Of a stretch of 52,214 nucleotides of DNA, positions 7,899-17,546 are shown piece by piece. The stretch is from Cycloclasticus sp. symbiont of Poecilosclerida sp. M (lineage in GTDB: Bacteria; Pseudomonadota; Gammaproteobacteria; Methylococcales; Cycloclasticaceae). The stretch covers positions 1 through 52,214 of the forward strand of contig LWTN01000238.1 in assembly GCA_002101225.1 (NCBI GenBank), written 5' to 3'. The position numbers and the translations under genes are program-made. A model generated the notes under the pieces. The model was not told the DNA's origin, did not search any database, and worked only from the letters and a program-made list of their open reading frames with translations. Numbering within the stretch: the stretch's first letter is position 1; every line of letters starts with the position of its first letter.

Positions 7899-9596
7899 TT
7901 ATGCTAGATATTTGTCGGTCACGGCACCCTCAGAAGCGGAACAAACGAGCTTTGCGTATTTTGCCAACACGCCTTGAGTGTAGCGTGGTTTCGGTTGAAC
8001 CCAGCCATCAAGTCGTTGCTGAATAACAGCGTCATCTAAATGTAGGTTAAGTTGCCTATTTTGGCTGTCAATTGTGATGACATCGCCATCTTGGATAATG
8101 GCGATGGGACCACCTTGATTGGCTTCAGGCGTTATGTGCCCAACAACAAAACCGTGGGTTCCACCCGAAAAGCGACCGTCTGTAATAAGAGCCACTTCAT
8201 CACCGAGGCCTTTGCCCATAATGGCTGAAGTAGGTGCAAGCATTTCGCGCATACCTGGACCACCAGTCGGGCCCTCGTAACGGATGACGATAACATCGCC
8301 TTTTTGTACGTTGCCATCGAGGATGCTTTTCATTGAATCTTCTTCGGAATCAAAAACTCTAGCAGGTCCTGTAAACCCAAGGCCCTCTTTACCTGTAATT
8401 TTTGCAACACCGCCTTTGGGTGCAAGGTTGCCGTGTAACACGACTAAATGGCTATCCTTTTTAATGGCATTGTCTAAGGAACGAATTATGGTTTGACCTT
8501 CTGGGTAAGGCGCAATATTAGCTAAATTTTCGGCTAAAGTTTTACCCGTGACGGTCATGCAGTCGCCGTGTAGAAGGCCACGTTCCAATAGAATTTTCAT
8601 CAAAGGTTGAATGCCTCCAATATCAATCAAATCTCCCATTGAATGTTTGCCGCTCGGTTTAAGATCGGCCACCATCGGCACGCGCTTACCGATTTCGGTA
8701 AAGTCGTTTAGTTGTAAATTCACACCTGCGCTATACGCCATCGCAAGTAAATGCAGTACGGCATTGGTAGAGCCCCCAAGTGCAATGACAACAGTGATAG
8801 CGTTTTCAAATGCATTGCGGGTCATGATGTCGCGCGGTGTTATGCCGAGCTCTAACAAATTAAGAACGGCAGCGCCTGCGGCTTTGCAATCCTGTTTTTT
8901 ATCCTCCGATATAGCGGCTTGGGCGGAACTGTTGGGTAAACTCATGCCCATCGCTTCAATAGCAGAGGCCATAGTATTAGCGGTATACATGCCGCCACAA
9001 GAACCCGGTCCTGGAATGGCTTTGGACTCAATCGCGTGGAGCTCCTCGTCATCGATGAGGTCGTTTGCACGAGCGCCGACGGCTTCAAAAACAGAAACAA
9101 TGTCTAATTTACGCTGTTTATGGCAGCCAGAATGAATCGTTCCTCCATAGACAAAAACAGCAGGGCGGTTTAAGCGAGCCAATGCAATTAAGCAGCCGGG
9201 CATATTTTTATCACAGCCACCAATTGCAACAACGCCATCGTAGCCTTGGCAGCCCACAACCGTTTCAATCGAATCGGCAATAACTTCACGTGAAACGAGC
9301 GAGTATTTCATGCCTTCTGTACCCATTGAAATACCATCGGAGATGCTAATGGTATTAAAGACGATGCTCTTACCGCCAGCAAGGTCGACGCCGCGTGCCG
9401 CCTCATCAGCCAAGCCATTAATATGCATATTGCAAGGCGTGACCATCGCCCACGTAGAGGCGATTCCAATTTGTGGTTTGGCAAAATCTTTATCCGTAAA
9501 GCCGACTGCGTACAGCATGGCACGACTTGGTGCACGTTCCATTCCGTCAACTACTTGCGAGGAAAATTCTCGAGTATCTGTTTTTTTAGTAGACAT
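7899..9596 (-). CDS. ilvD: Dihydroxyacid dehydratase
   Basis: Dehydrates 2,3-dihydroxy-isovalerate and 2,3-dihydroxy-3-methylvalerate in valine, leucine and isoleucine synthesis. The product has 565 residues and full family length. Iron-sulfur and active-site signatures are visible: TPCNMH around residue 55, [10 protein letters not shown] near residue 127 and [14 protein letters not shown] near residue 200. The C-terminal part contains [13 protein letters not shown]. It lies within the arginine run, between the SH3 protein gene and argE, spaced 18 and 1 bases from its neighbours, so it is probably cotranscribed with arg genes. Confidence 0.97.
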   Translation of the reverse strand: MSTKKTDTREFSSQVVDGMERAPSRAMLYAVGFTDKDFAKPQIGIASTWAMVTPCNMHINGLADEAARGVDLAGGKSIVFNTISISDGISMGTEGMKYSLVSREVIADSIETVVGCQGYDGVVAIGGCDKNMPGCLIALARLNRPAVFVYGGTIHSGCHKQRKLDIVSVFEAVGARANDLIDDEELHAIESKAIPGPGSCGGMYTANTMASAIEAMGMSLPNSSAQAAISEDKKQDCKAAGAAVLNLLELGITPRDIMTRNAFENAITVVIALGGSTNAVLHLLAMAYSAGVNLQLNDFTEIGKRVPMVADLKPSGKHSMGDLIDIGGIQPLMKILLERGLLHGDCMTVTGKTLAENLANIAPYPEGQTIIRSLDNAIKKDSHLVVLHGNLAPKGGVAKITGKEGLGFTGPARVFDSEEDSMKSILDGNVQKGDVIVIRYEGPTGGPGMREMLAPTSAIMGKGLGDEVALITDGRFSGGTHGFVVGHITPEANQGGPIAIIQDGDVITIDSQNRQLNLHLDDAVIQQRLDGWVQPKPRYTQGVLAKYAKLVCSASEGAVTDKYLA

Positions 9597-9614
9597 TTTT
9601 AAGTTTAAATCAGG

Positions 9615-10280
9615 TTAAAAAGAGCTATTCCAAGAAGACTTTTTGCGCCAGCTGAGTTTAGGCAAAAAGAAACCAAAAACAAGGCCTAGCAACATAACGC
9701 TGCCGCCGATTAAGAACCAACTTTGTGAGTCGTTGTTGCTTAACACATTGTTTTTACGCTTTACGTTTTCGAGTTCGCGCTCAACGGATACAACACGTTG
9801 TTGAAGCTGATTCCGCTCCTCTAGAATTTGTATGGCATCGGCAGATGCTTCTTTAACTTCTTCAAGCTCTTTGGTAAGTGCAGTATTATTTGTTTGCAAG
9901 ACAGCGGCTTGGGTGTCTAAGTCGCCTTGCGCATTACCTAGTAAGTTTAATTTGGCTTTAAGTTCTTTTAGCTCAGTAGTTTGTTTTTCAAACATTACTT
10001 TAGCGCTGGCTAACCGCGCTTTTGATGCAGGTGCTTTCTGAAGTAAGCGACCGAGAACCCAGCCTTTGCGACCATCACCAAAGCTCACGTTGGAATACCT
10101 CGATGCTTCGTCATATTGAAGTATGTCAACCCGTGCGCCACTTCTAAGTGTGGCAATGATACGGTGGCTGCCACTTTTACCAGAGCGAACCATAATCTCA
10201 AGTTCGTCAGATACGTAAGCGGGTTTGGCCAATAAAAGAGAGGGTGCGAGTAAACAAATGAGTAAGAGTATTTTTTTCAC
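9615..10280 (-). CDS. SH3b-domain protein with coiled coil and C-terminal membrane anchor
   Basis: A 221-residue envelope protein matching the TIGR04211/YgiM arrangement. It has a signal peptide (KKILLLICLLAPSLLLA), a bacterial SH3 domain at about residues 20-80 ending GWVLGRLL, a Leu/Glu/Gln-rich coiled coil at about 85-185, then one membrane helix (WFLIGGSVMLLGLVFGFFL) and a short basic tail inside the cell. Its precise job is unknown; relatives are thought to bind peptidoglycan or act at the envelope. It sits between argF and ilvD with no obvious metabolic link to either. Confidence 0.88.
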   Translation of the reverse strand: MKKILLLICLLAPSLLLAKPAYVSDELEIMVRSGKSGSHRIIATLRSGARVDILQYDEASRYSNVSFGDGRKGWVLGRLLQKAPASKARLASAKVMFEKQTTELKELKAKLNLLGNAQGDLDTQAAVLQTNNTALTKELEEVKEASADAIQILEERNQLQQRVVSVERELENVKRKNNVLSNNDSQSWFLIGGSVMLLGLVFGFFLPKLSWRKKSSWNSSF

Positions 10281-10337
10281 AATGATTCCTATGGGTAAAA
10301 ACTAATAAAAAAGGCAGTATGACACGAGGTTTAAAAA

Positions 10338-11240
10338 TCACTGCATTAAAAATTCAAGCAAAGCCTTTTGTGCATGTAGGCGATTTTCAGCCTCATCCCA
10401 AACAACACTTTGAGGCCCATCTAAAACATCAGCACTAACTTCTTCGCCGCGGTGAGCTGGTAGGCAGTGCATAAATAAAGCATCATCCTTCGCTGATTGC
10501 ATAATGCGCGTATCTACTTGGAATTTAGCAAATGAAGCGCAACGGTCCTTTTGTTCTTGTTCTTGGCCCATGCTGGCCCAAACATCGGTGACAACTAGGT
10601 CGGCATCTTTGGCTGCAAGTAGCGGGTCGTGACATAGGGTTACGTGGTCATAAGTTGCAGATAGAAGATCACTTTCGGGTTCATAACCGACTGGGCAGGC
10701 GATAGAAAGTTTAAAGCCGAGTAGTTTTGCCGCATTCATATACGATTGGCACATATTGTTTCCATCACCAATCCAGCAGACCTTTTTCCCTTTGATATCG
10801 CCACGTTGTTCAAACCAAGTTTGTAAATCAGCAAGCAGCTGACAGGGGTGAAAACGGTCGGTCAAACCATTGATGACAGGGACTTTGGAGTGCTTAGCAA
10901 AGGTCTCAACGGTTTCGTGTTTATTGGTACGCAGCATAATGCCATCGACCATGCGAGAAATGACACGAGCGGAATCTTCAATCGGTTCGCCACGCCCAAG
11001 CTGGGTATCACGTGGGGATAGAAAAATGGTGCTGCCACCGAGCTGAGTCATACCTGCGTCGAATGAAATACGCGTTCGGGTTGAAGATTTTTCGAATACC
11101 ATGGCGAGTACTTTATTTTTTAGCGGTTGATATAACTCGCTGTTCTCGCGCATGGCTTTAAGTTCAATCGCACGATGGATGATCGCGCGCAGCTCATCGG
11201 CGGTTAAATCATTGAGAGTAATAAAGTGACGTAGGTTCAT
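10338..11240 (-). CDS. argF: Ornithine carbamoyltransferase
   Basis: Joins ornithine and carbamoyl phosphate to make citrulline. The 300-residue protein carries the carbamoyl-phosphate loop STRTR at residues 53-57, the HPCQ motif, the ornithine-binding SMG segment and [10 protein letters not shown] near residue 259, whose Cys is characteristic of OTCases. Its start is 17 bases after the argD stop, so argD-argF form an operon. Confidence 0.97.
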   Translation of the reverse strand: MNLRHFITLNDLTADELRAIIHRAIELKAMRENSELYQPLKNKVLAMVFEKSSTRTRISFDAGMTQLGGSTIFLSPRDTQLGRGEPIEDSARVISRMVDGIMLRTNKHETVETFAKHSKVPVINGLTDRFHPCQLLADLQTWFEQRGDIKGKKVCWIGDGNNMCQSYMNAAKLLGFKLSIACPVGYEPESDLLSATYDHVTLCHDPLLAAKDADLVVTDVWASMGQEQEQKDRCASFAKFQVDTRIMQSAKDDALFMHCLPAHRGEEVSADVLDGPQSVVWDEAENRLHAQKALLEFLMQ

Positions 11241-11257
11241 GCTGTTTATATGGCGAA

Positions 11258-12424
11258 CTAAAAGGTAAGTATAATCTCACTGAGTGTATTCACAATCATT
11301 TCTGCTTGTTCATCGCTAATAATGAGCGGAGGCAATAGGCGGATAGTGTTGTTAGCAACCACGTTTATAAGCAGGTGTTTGTTAAGGGCTCGCGCAACCA
11401 GTTCGGTGCAGGGTTTGTCTAGCTCAATGCCAATCATCAGACCTTTGTGCCGAATCTCAACGAGTGAATCGTAGCTGTCTAATTTTTCAGATAACGCTTT
11501 ACAGATAAAGTCACCTAGTTTTTCTGCGCGCGAGGCGAGCTGCTCGCGCTCTACTATTTGCAAAACTTTTAGTGCGCTCGCGCAGGCTAATGGGTTGCCA
11601 CCAAAGGTTGATCCGTGCGAGCCTGCCGTTAATAAACCGGCGGCTTTGCCAGCGCATAAACAAGCACCAATTGGCACGCCATTGCCGAGCGCTTTGGCAA
11701 GGGTAATGACGTCTGGTTTAATATCGTTATGTTGGCTCGCAAGGAAGGCACCGGTTCGCGCAACACCCGTTTGAATCTCATCCAACATTAGAAGCCAGTC
11801 ATTTTGCTGGCACAGAGAGCTAACTTTATTTAGGTAATCATTATCTGGAATGCGAACACCGCCCTCACCTTGGATGGGTTCGACTAAAATCGCCACGATG
11901 TTGCTGTGTTTTTCAGCAGCTTTTTCAAGCGCTGAAATATCATTGTAGTCAACGTGTATGAATCCGGTTGGCAAGGGTGAAAAGCCTTCTTTAACTTTAG
12001 GGTTACCTGTGGCGGTTAAGGTGGCAAGCGTACGGCCATGAAAACTGTTATTCATCGTAACGATAAGTGGGTTTTCAATTTTTTCACTGTGCGCATATTT
12101 TCGCGCAACTTTAATAGCGGCTTCGTTGGCTTCTGCGCCTGAATTTGCAAAAAACACGTTATCCATGCCTGTTAGCGTACACAGCTGTGCAGCTAGTTGC
12201 TCCTGTTTGTCGACACGGTATAAATTTGAGGTATGTAATAGCGTGCTAGCTTGCGCGCTAATGGCTTCTGCAATTTCCGGATTTGCGTGCCCCAAGCTAC
12301 AGACGGCGATACCCGACAGAGCATCTAGGTATTTTTCATTTTTTTCATTCCATAGCCAAGCGCCGTCTCCTTTTACGAAACGGATATCTTGCGATGCATA
12401 GGTGGGCATGATGTTGTCTTTCAT
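11258..12424 (-). CDS. argD: Acetylornithine aminotransferase
   Basis: PLP enzyme that converts N-acetylglutamate semialdehyde to N-acetylornithine; many relatives also serve the lysine pathway. Residue signatures of this class III aminotransferase are [13 protein letters not shown], the [11 protein letters not shown] segment, [12 protein letters not shown] and the PLP lysine in TLAKALGNG. The product is 388 aa from the ATG at 12424; an in-frame ATG five codons later (12409) could be the true start, and neither has a strong ribosome site. It is the first gene of the arginine run and diverges from the hydantoinase gene. Confidence 0.96.
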   Translation of the reverse strand: MKDNIMPTYASQDIRFVKGDGAWLWNEKNEKYLDALSGIAVCSLGHANPEIAEAISAQASTLLHTSNLYRVDKQEQLAAQLCTLTGMDNVFFANSGAEANEAAIKVARKYAHSEKIENPLIVTMNNSFHGRTLATLTATGNPKVKEGFSPLPTGFIHVDYNDISALEKAAEKHSNIVAILVEPIQGEGGVRIPDNDYLNKVSSLCQQNDWLLMLDEIQTGVARTGAFLASQHNDIKPDVITLAKALGNGVPIGACLCAGKAAGLLTAGSHGSTFGGNPLACASALKVLQIVEREQLASRAEKLGDFICKALSEKLDSYDSLVEIRHKGLMIGIELDKPCTELVARALNKHLLINVVANNTIRLLPPLIISDEQAEMIVNTLSEIILTF

Positions 12425-12534
12425 AGTTAATACATTAGTTATTTATGCGATAAAAAAAGGTGGCGCTTAACCCTGTTCTTATGAGTCAATGTGACATTAT
12501 AATTAGCTACTAATAAATCAGCAAACTTACGTAT

Positions 12535-14085
12535 ATGAATGCAATAGAACTCAGCATATTCTTTAGCCGTATGGAGTCGGTTTGTGGGGAAATGGGTGTT
12601 TTGTTGCAGCGCGCTGCATTTTCTCCAAATATCAAAGATCGGTTAGATTTTTCATGCGCCATTTTTGATGCGTCGGGTTTGTTGTGTGCGCAAGCAGCCC
12701 ACATACCTGTGCACTTAGGCAGCATGGCTTTTGCGATGAAGGATATAGTTGATCAATTTGAGTGGCATGCGGGGGACATGGTTGTATTTAATGACCCCTA
12801 TTTAGGTGGAACACATTTGCCAGATGTCACGTTAGTTTGCCCAATACATGTCGATGAGCTCCTTGTTGGATTTGTTGTGAATAGAGCGCACCACGCGGAT
12901 ATTGGCTCTGAAGCACCGGGTTCTATGCCCCTTTCGACCATCCTCGAAGAGGAAGGCTTAATTATACCCCCGCAAAAGATTATTAGTCAGTTTAAAAAAC
13001 AAGCGACACTTGAGCAAATTCTGAATCAGTTAAATAACTCGATTGAATCCGTGGGTGACTTTAATGCGCAAATCAGTGTGAACCAGCGCGGCTGTGAACG
13101 CATGGAGGCTTTGATCGAGGGGTACACGGTTTCCGCTTATGAGGAGGCCCTCGAGCACTTGAATGCCTATGGGGATAGGTTAATGCTTGGTTTTTTGGAG
13201 CAGGTGCCAGGGGGGGTGTATGTGTTCTCTGACGTTATGGATGGAGATGGGTTGGGCACTGTGGATATTAAGATTAAGGTCGCTTTATCAATAAGCCATA
13301 CTGGAATACGGGTGGATTTTACCGGCACAGATGCGCAGGTAAAAGGGAATATTAACTGTCCATTGTCAGTTGTAGCTGCGGCCGTGTACTACGTTTTTCG
13401 ATGTCTGTTGCCATCAAACACGCCAGCTTGTGACGGGGTTTTTAGGCGGATTAAATTGATTGCGCCAGAAGGGTGTTTGGTGAATTCAATAAAACCTGCG
13501 GCGGTGGCGGCAGGTAATGTAGAGACCAGCACGCGTTTGGTCGACGTTGTAATGGGCGCGTTGGCTAAAGCCATTCCTGATAAAGTACCAGCGGCTAGCC
13601 AGGGCAGTATGAATAATGTCGCGATGGGCATGAGAAACGATAAGGAGAGTTGGAATTATTATGAAACGATTGGCGGCGGCATGGGCGCGGGTGCCCAGTA
13701 TTCTGGGCTGTCTGGTGTTCAAACGCATATGACGAACACGCTTAATACGCCAATCGAGTCGCTAGAAATGCACTACCCATTACGCGTTACGCGCTATTCT
13801 TTGAGAAAAAACACAGGTGGAAAAGGGCTGCACACTGGGGGCGATGGGCTTTGTCGTGAAATTGAATTTTTAGATAATGCGCAGGTGACTGTGCTCACCG
13901 AGCGGCGCTCACATCAGCCTTGGGGGCTTCAAGGTGGTGAGGCGGGCGTGGAGGGAGCTAATTGGCTAAATAAAACACCCATGCCTGCAAAAGCATCTGT
14001 TCAAGTGGCGTTAGGCGAGCGTTTACTGATTGAGACACCCGGCGGCGGGGGTTGGAGAAGTGCGCTGAACAGCAGCAAACTCTGA
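12535..14085 (+). CDS. Hydantoinase B / oxoprolinase family protein
   Basis: A 516-residue protein of the HyuB family, the subunit that in N-methylhydantoinase, acetophenone carboxylase or 5-oxoprolinase systems acts with an ATP-using HyuA partner. Typical motifs are HIPVHLGSM near residue 60, the NDPYLGGTHLPDV motif, VNRAHHADIG, and the Gly-rich GGGMGAGAQYSG and GGDGLCREIEF segments in the second half. The C-terminal TPGGGGW is also a family hallmark. No hyuA gene lies beside it or anywhere in the window, so the substrate cannot be told. A TATAAT at 12498-12503 may be its -10 box. Confidence 0.88.
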   Translation: MNAIELSIFFSRMESVCGEMGVLLQRAAFSPNIKDRLDFSCAIFDASGLLCAQAAHIPVHLGSMAFAMKDIVDQFEWHAGDMVVFNDPYLGGTHLPDVTLVCPIHVDELLVGFVVNRAHHADIGSEAPGSMPLSTILEEEGLIIPPQKIISQFKKQATLEQILNQLNNSIESVGDFNAQISVNQRGCERMEALIEGYTVSAYEEALEHLNAYGDRLMLGFLEQVPGGVYVFSDVMDGDGLGTVDIKIKVALSISHTGIRVDFTGTDAQVKGNINCPLSVVAAAVYYVFRCLLPSNTPACDGVFRRIKLIAPEGCLVNSIKPAAVAAGNVETSTRLVDVVMGALAKAIPDKVPAASQGSMNNVAMGMRNDKESWNYYETIGGGMGAGAQYSGLSGVQTHMTNTLNTPIESLEMHYPLRVTRYSLRKNTGGKGLHTGGDGLCREIEFLDNAQVTVLTERRSHQPWGLQGGEAGVEGANWLNKTPMPAKASVQVALGERLLIETPGGGGWRSALNSSKL

Positions 14086-14117
14086 TAGAATGATTAAAAA
14101 TTTACCAGGGGTTAAAA

Positions 14118-14450
14118 ATGGACGTAATAGAAAGAATTAAAGAGCAGTTAGCTGGTCATAAAGTAGTGCTTTATATGAAAGGAACGCCGTACTTTCCCCA
14201 GTGTGGTTTTTCGAGCAAAGCCGTTCAAATGTTACAAGCGTGCGGAACAGAGTTTTCTTACGTGAATATTTTTGAAGACAATGAAGTGAGAGAGGGCCTT
14301 AAAGCATATTCTAACTGGCCAACGTACCCACAGCTCTATGTGGATACACAGTTAGTTGGTGGGGCTGATATTATGATTGAAATGTTTGAAAGCGGTGAGC
14401 TAAATGAGCTATTGGGCTGCTCAAGTGATGCGGGAGCACCAAGCAATTAG
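14118..14450 (+). CDS. grxD: Monothiol glutaredoxin (Grx4 type)
   Basis: Small cytosolic protein that carries [2Fe-2S] clusters with glutathione and works in iron-sulfur trafficking. The 110-residue product has the CGFS active site at residues 29-32 in the setting KGTPYFPQCGFS, then the NWPTYPQLYV and GGADIMIEM motifs that bind glutathione. AGGGG lies just before the ATG at 14118. It follows the hydantoinase gene by 32 bases but has no evident functional tie to it. Confidence 0.96.
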   Translation: MDVIERIKEQLAGHKVVLYMKGTPYFPQCGFSSKAVQMLQACGTEFSYVNIFEDNEVREGLKAYSNWPTYPQLYVDTQLVGGADIMIEMFESGELNELLGCSSDAGAPSN

Positions 14451-14486
14451 GCAACTAGAGTAGATTTCTTATTTTTTGGGTTTAAG

Positions 14487-15101
14487 TTAGCGAGATAGTT
14501 CGTCCCAGTGATTCACAATTTTACAAAACAAAAAGGCAGTTTGTTCGGCATCATAGAGTGCTGAATGCGCTTGTTCATTATCCCATTCGATTCCCGCAGC
14601 TTGAGCGACACGTGCCAAAACAGTTTGCCCATAGGCTAGCCCGCCTAATGTGGCGGTATCAAAGGTGCTGAATGGGTGGAATGGGTTACGCTTTACTTGT
14701 GCCCTATTTACGGCGGCATTCATAAAGCCGATGTCAAATGCGGGGTTATGCCCAACCAAAATAGCGCGGGTGCAGCCTTGATCTTTGATGGCTTGACGTA
14801 CGGGCTTAAAAAGCTGGGTTATGGCGGTTTTTTCATCTAAAGCGAGGCGAAACGGGTGATAGGGGTCGATACCGTTGAACTCTAAGGCTGCTGGGTCTAG
14901 ATTTGCACCTTCAAACGGTACGATATGTTCTCGATGTGAAGATTCAATGCCGATGTTTCCATTTTTATTAAAGGCTGGGATAACGACGGCCATTTCTAAA
15001 AGGGCGTCAGTTTCAGCATTAAACCCTGCGGTTTCAAGGTCGACGATAACGGGTAAGTAGCCACGAAAGCGCGACGACATTTTTGTGTTGGATTCAGACA
15101 T
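14487..15101 (-). CDS. rnt: Ribonuclease T
   Basis: 3'-to-5' exonuclease that trims the CCA end of tRNA and the 3' ends of other stable RNAs. The 204-residue protein shows the DEDDh exonuclease pattern: VDLETAGF near residue 20, VGHNPAFDIGFMN in the middle and the closing HSALYDAEQTAFLF. RNase T is limited mostly to gammaproteobacteria, which supports the placement of this genome. It is divergent from mlaA. Confidence 0.96.
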   Translation of the reverse strand: MSESNTKMSSRFRGYLPVIVDLETAGFNAETDALLEMAVVIPAFNKNGNIGIESSHREHIVPFEGANLDPAALEFNGIDPYHPFRLALDEKTAITQLFKPVRQAIKDQGCTRAILVGHNPAFDIGFMNAAVNRAQVKRNPFHPFSTFDTATLGGLAYGQTVLARVAQAAGIEWDNEQAHSALYDAEQTAFLFCKIVNHWDELSR

Positions 15102-15181
15102 AAAATAACTCTTTTCTTTTGTTGTATTTTAACTATAATAATTCACCATTAAAATGACAATTGCATAAATTTTCTCGTTAA

Positions 15182-15931
15182 ATGCGGAGAAGTAAGTTGA
15201 AAGGATTAAAAATAAATTTAAAAAAAGGGCTTGTCAGTAGTGCAATTTTTTCAGTCATTTTTCTTTCCGGTTGTGCGTCATTCTCATCACATAAAGAGAA
15301 TGATCCGTTAGAACCAGTTAACAGAGCAATGTATACCTTTAACGAAAAAGCAGATGAGTATGTTTTAGAGCCTGTCGCAAAAGGTTATCAAGCAATTACG
15401 CCTGAGTTAGTAAATAATGGCATTACAAACTTTTTCAGAAACTTAGATGATGTAGTTGTTTTCGTAAATGACTTATTGCAATTAAAGTTTAATCAAGCGG
15501 GGTCTGATGGCGGTCGCTTTGTGGTGAATTCAACAATTGGTGTGCTTGGTTTTATGGATGTAGCTACTGATATGGGTATGCCTAAGCATAATGAAGATTT
15601 CGGCCAAACATTGGGTGTTTATGGTATTGGCACGGGACCATATATAGTATTGCCTATTTTAGGCCCTAAGACGTTGAGAGATACAGTAGGTTTGTATGCT
15701 GATACGTTTGTTTATCCAATTGTTACGCTTAAAGGGTCAGAAGCTTTATGGGCAATAATTGGTGTTAAGATTGTCGATACCCGTGCCGATTTGATAACAG
15801 CAAAGAAAGTTTTAGACGAAGCATCGCTTGACCCATATGAGTTTATGAGAAGCGGCTATTTTCAACGTCGTGAATATTTAGTGTATGACGGTAACCCTCC
15901 ACTAGAAGACGAAGAGTTTCTTGACGATTAG
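15182..15931 (+). CDS. mlaA: MlaA (VacJ) outer-membrane lipoprotein
   Basis: Outer-membrane part of the Mla system that removes phospholipids from the outer leaflet. The predicted lipoprotein (249 aa) has a signal peptide ending FLSGC and a mature domain beginning DPLEPVNRAMYTFNEK, the MlaA signature. Two starts are possible. The ATG at 15182 has no ribosome site. A TTG at 15197 is preceded by GGAGA with 6-base spacing and would give a signal peptide starting M-K-G-L-K, which looks at least as natural. A TATAAT at 15134-15139 may be its promoter. The rest of the Mla pathway (mlaFEDCB) is not in the window. Confidence 0.93.
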   Translation: MRRSKLKGLKINLKKGLVSSAIFSVIFLSGCASFSSHKENDPLEPVNRAMYTFNEKADEYVLEPVAKGYQAITPELVNNGITNFFRNLDDVVVFVNDLLQLKFNQAGSDGGRFVVNSTIGVLGFMDVATDMGMPKHNEDFGQTLGVYGIGTGPYIVLPILGPKTLRDTVGLYADTFVYPIVTLKGSEALWAIIGVKIVDTRADLITAKKVLDEASLDPYEFMRSGYFQRREYLVYDGNPPLEDEEFLDD

Positions 15932-15954
15932 TAAGGGAAATTAAAATTAAAAAA

Positions 15955-15985
15955 AGCTCTAGTTAACGGCTAGGGCTTTTTTTTT
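15955..15985. terminator. Bidirectional terminator between mlaA and pyrC
   Basis: AGCTCTAG (15955-15962) pairs with CTAGGGCT (15970-15977), one G-T pair, across a 7-base loop. A-rich sequence lies on the left and a T run on the right, so it can stop transcription of both convergent genes. Confidence 0.88.
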
Positions 15986-16021
15986 GAGCAAAACTACAAG
16001 CTATGAGAAAGTAATTTTTAT

Positions 16022-17053
16022 TTAATCAGCTATTTGCCATTGTAGTGCCTGTTCGTGTCTGAAGGGAACAATGCTGTGCTCGGCAAAAGGATAACTTTTG
16101 GGAGCTTGCCATTCTTTCTTAATTAAGGTTATTGTGGATTTATTTCTTGGAAGTCTATAAAAGTCGGCTCCATAAAAACTGCTGAAGGCTTCTAATTTAT
16201 CCAGGGCATCTTCTGCATCAAAAATTTCCGTATAGAGTTCCATTGCAGCGTGTGCTGTAAAACAACCCGCGCAGCCACAGCTATTTTCTTTAGCTTGCTT
16301 TGTGTGGGGTGCACTATCGGTACCTAAAAAGAACTTGGGATCGCCGCTTGTCGCAGCTGTAATTAGGGCCTCTCTGTGTGTTTCTCGTTTAAGTATGGGT
16401 AAACAATAATTATGTGGCTGAATGCCGCCGACTAAAAGTGCATTTCGATTAAAGAGTAGATGTTGGGGGGTCAGTGTAGCGGCGGTGTGCTTATAGTTTT
16501 TGACAAATTCAACCGCTTGCGCGGTCGTAGCGTGCTCCAAAACAATGGGCAGTTCTGGAAAAGCTTCTCTAATAGATGATAAATGCAGATCGATAAAGAC
16601 TTGTTCTCGGTCAAAAATATCGATATCCGTATCAGTCACTTCGGCGTGGACGAGCAAAGGGAGTTGCTCAATTTCCATTTGCTCAAAGACGGGCCATAAA
16701 TCATCAATTTTGCTGACCCCTTTATCAGAGTTGGTCGTGGCGCCAGCAGGATATAGTTTGGCAGCGTGCACATGCTTACTTTGACTTGCCTGTTTGATGC
16801 CCTCTCTACTTGTTTTATTCGTTAAATATAGTGTCATCAAGGGATCAAACATGATGTTTTGTGGCGTGGCGTCAAGTATTCTATTGCGATAGGCTAGAGC
16901 CATTTCAACGTTTACAACAGGTTTGGCTAAATTTGGCATAATAATAGCGCGCTTAAATTGGCGAGCTGTAAAAGGCACGCTAGATAAGAGCGCTGCACCG
17001 TCGCGAACGTGTAAATGCCAATCGTCTGGTTGGGTAATCGAAATTTCTTTCAT
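16022..17053 (-). CDS. pyrC: Dihydroorotase (class II)
   Basis: Zinc enzyme that closes carbamoyl-aspartate to dihydroorotate in pyrimidine synthesis. The 343-residue length and the motif QPDDWHLHVRDG (metal ligands HxH) near the N-terminus mark the class II, E. coli-like type. The carboxylated lysine segment HAAKLYPAGATTNS and the metal-ligand segments HAEV and EHATT follow. The FFLGTDSAPH motif carries the catalytic Asp. Monocistronic by its surroundings. Confidence 0.96.
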   Translation of the reverse strand: MKEISITQPDDWHLHVRDGAALLSSVPFTARQFKRAIIMPNLAKPVVNVEMALAYRNRILDATPQNIMFDPLMTLYLTNKTSREGIKQASQSKHVHAAKLYPAGATTNSDKGVSKIDDLWPVFEQMEIEQLPLLVHAEVTDTDIDIFDREQVFIDLHLSSIREAFPELPIVLEHATTAQAVEFVKNYKHTAATLTPQHLLFNRNALLVGGIQPHNYCLPILKRETHREALITAATSGDPKFFLGTDSAPHTKQAKENSCGCAGCFTAHAAMELYTEIFDAEDALDKLEAFSSFYGADFYRLPRNKSTITLIKKEWQAPKSYPFAEHSIVPFRHEQALQWQIAD

Positions 17054-17224
17054 GTTATGTCAGGTTTTAGCGTCTATTTTCAATAAAGTTAGCTTATTTT
17101 ACATACATTGCTTGCGCTGATAGGTTGAAATCGTCGAAAATACACGGCTCTGTATAAAACAGCCAGCGAGTGTTGTGTTTCATGCGTAAATTGTTGGTTT
17201 TGAAATTAAAGGTTTAATAATCGA

Positions 17225-17512
17225 ATGCCTATATACGAATATCAATGCGGTTCGTGTGAAAGTCGCTGTGAAGTATTGCGAAAAATTAGTGATGAACCTT
17301 TAACGTTATGCCCAAACTGTGGTGAAGAGGCGTTGGTGAAGCAAGTGTCAGCAGCAGGCTTTAGGCTAAAGGGACAAGGTTGGTATGAGACCGACTTTAA
17401 GAGTGGCAAGAAAAAGAATTTAGCTGAAAGTAGTACAAAAAAAACACCGTGCAAAGATAAACCCTCTAGCTCGAAATCAATTAACAAACAGAAGTCACCA
17501 GGCAGCGCATAA
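17225..17512 (+). CDS. FmdB-family zinc-ribbon protein
   Basis: A 95-residue protein starting MPIYEYQCGSC with two CxxC pairs, at about residues 8-11 and 30-33, that form a zinc ribbon. A conserved QVSAAGFRLKGQGWYETD segment follows, then a Lys/Ser-rich tail. Such proteins are widely encoded just before aspS, as here, but their function is not established; a regulatory or quality-control role has been suggested from the FmdB name only. Confidence 0.92.
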   Translation: MPIYEYQCGSCESRCEVLRKISDEPLTLCPNCGEEALVKQVSAAGFRLKGQGWYETDFKSGKKKNLAESSTKKTPCKDKPSSSKSINKQKSPGSA

Positions 17513-17546
17513 GCTGCTTCTATAAACAAAGATAGGGAATAGATGT

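Noticed and set aside
8611-9135. Long open frame opposite ilvD (174 codons)
   Set aside because: It lies wholly antisense to a clear ilvD gene, has no family features, and its length follows from the codon pattern of the sense gene. The same applies to 5456-5902 (opposite argA), 9310-9618 (opposite ilvD) and 34050-34421 (opposite clpB).
17242-17529. 95-codon frame opposite the FmdB gene
   Set aside because: The zinc ribbon with its CxxC pairs on the plus strand is the real gene, and it sits in the conserved place before aspS.
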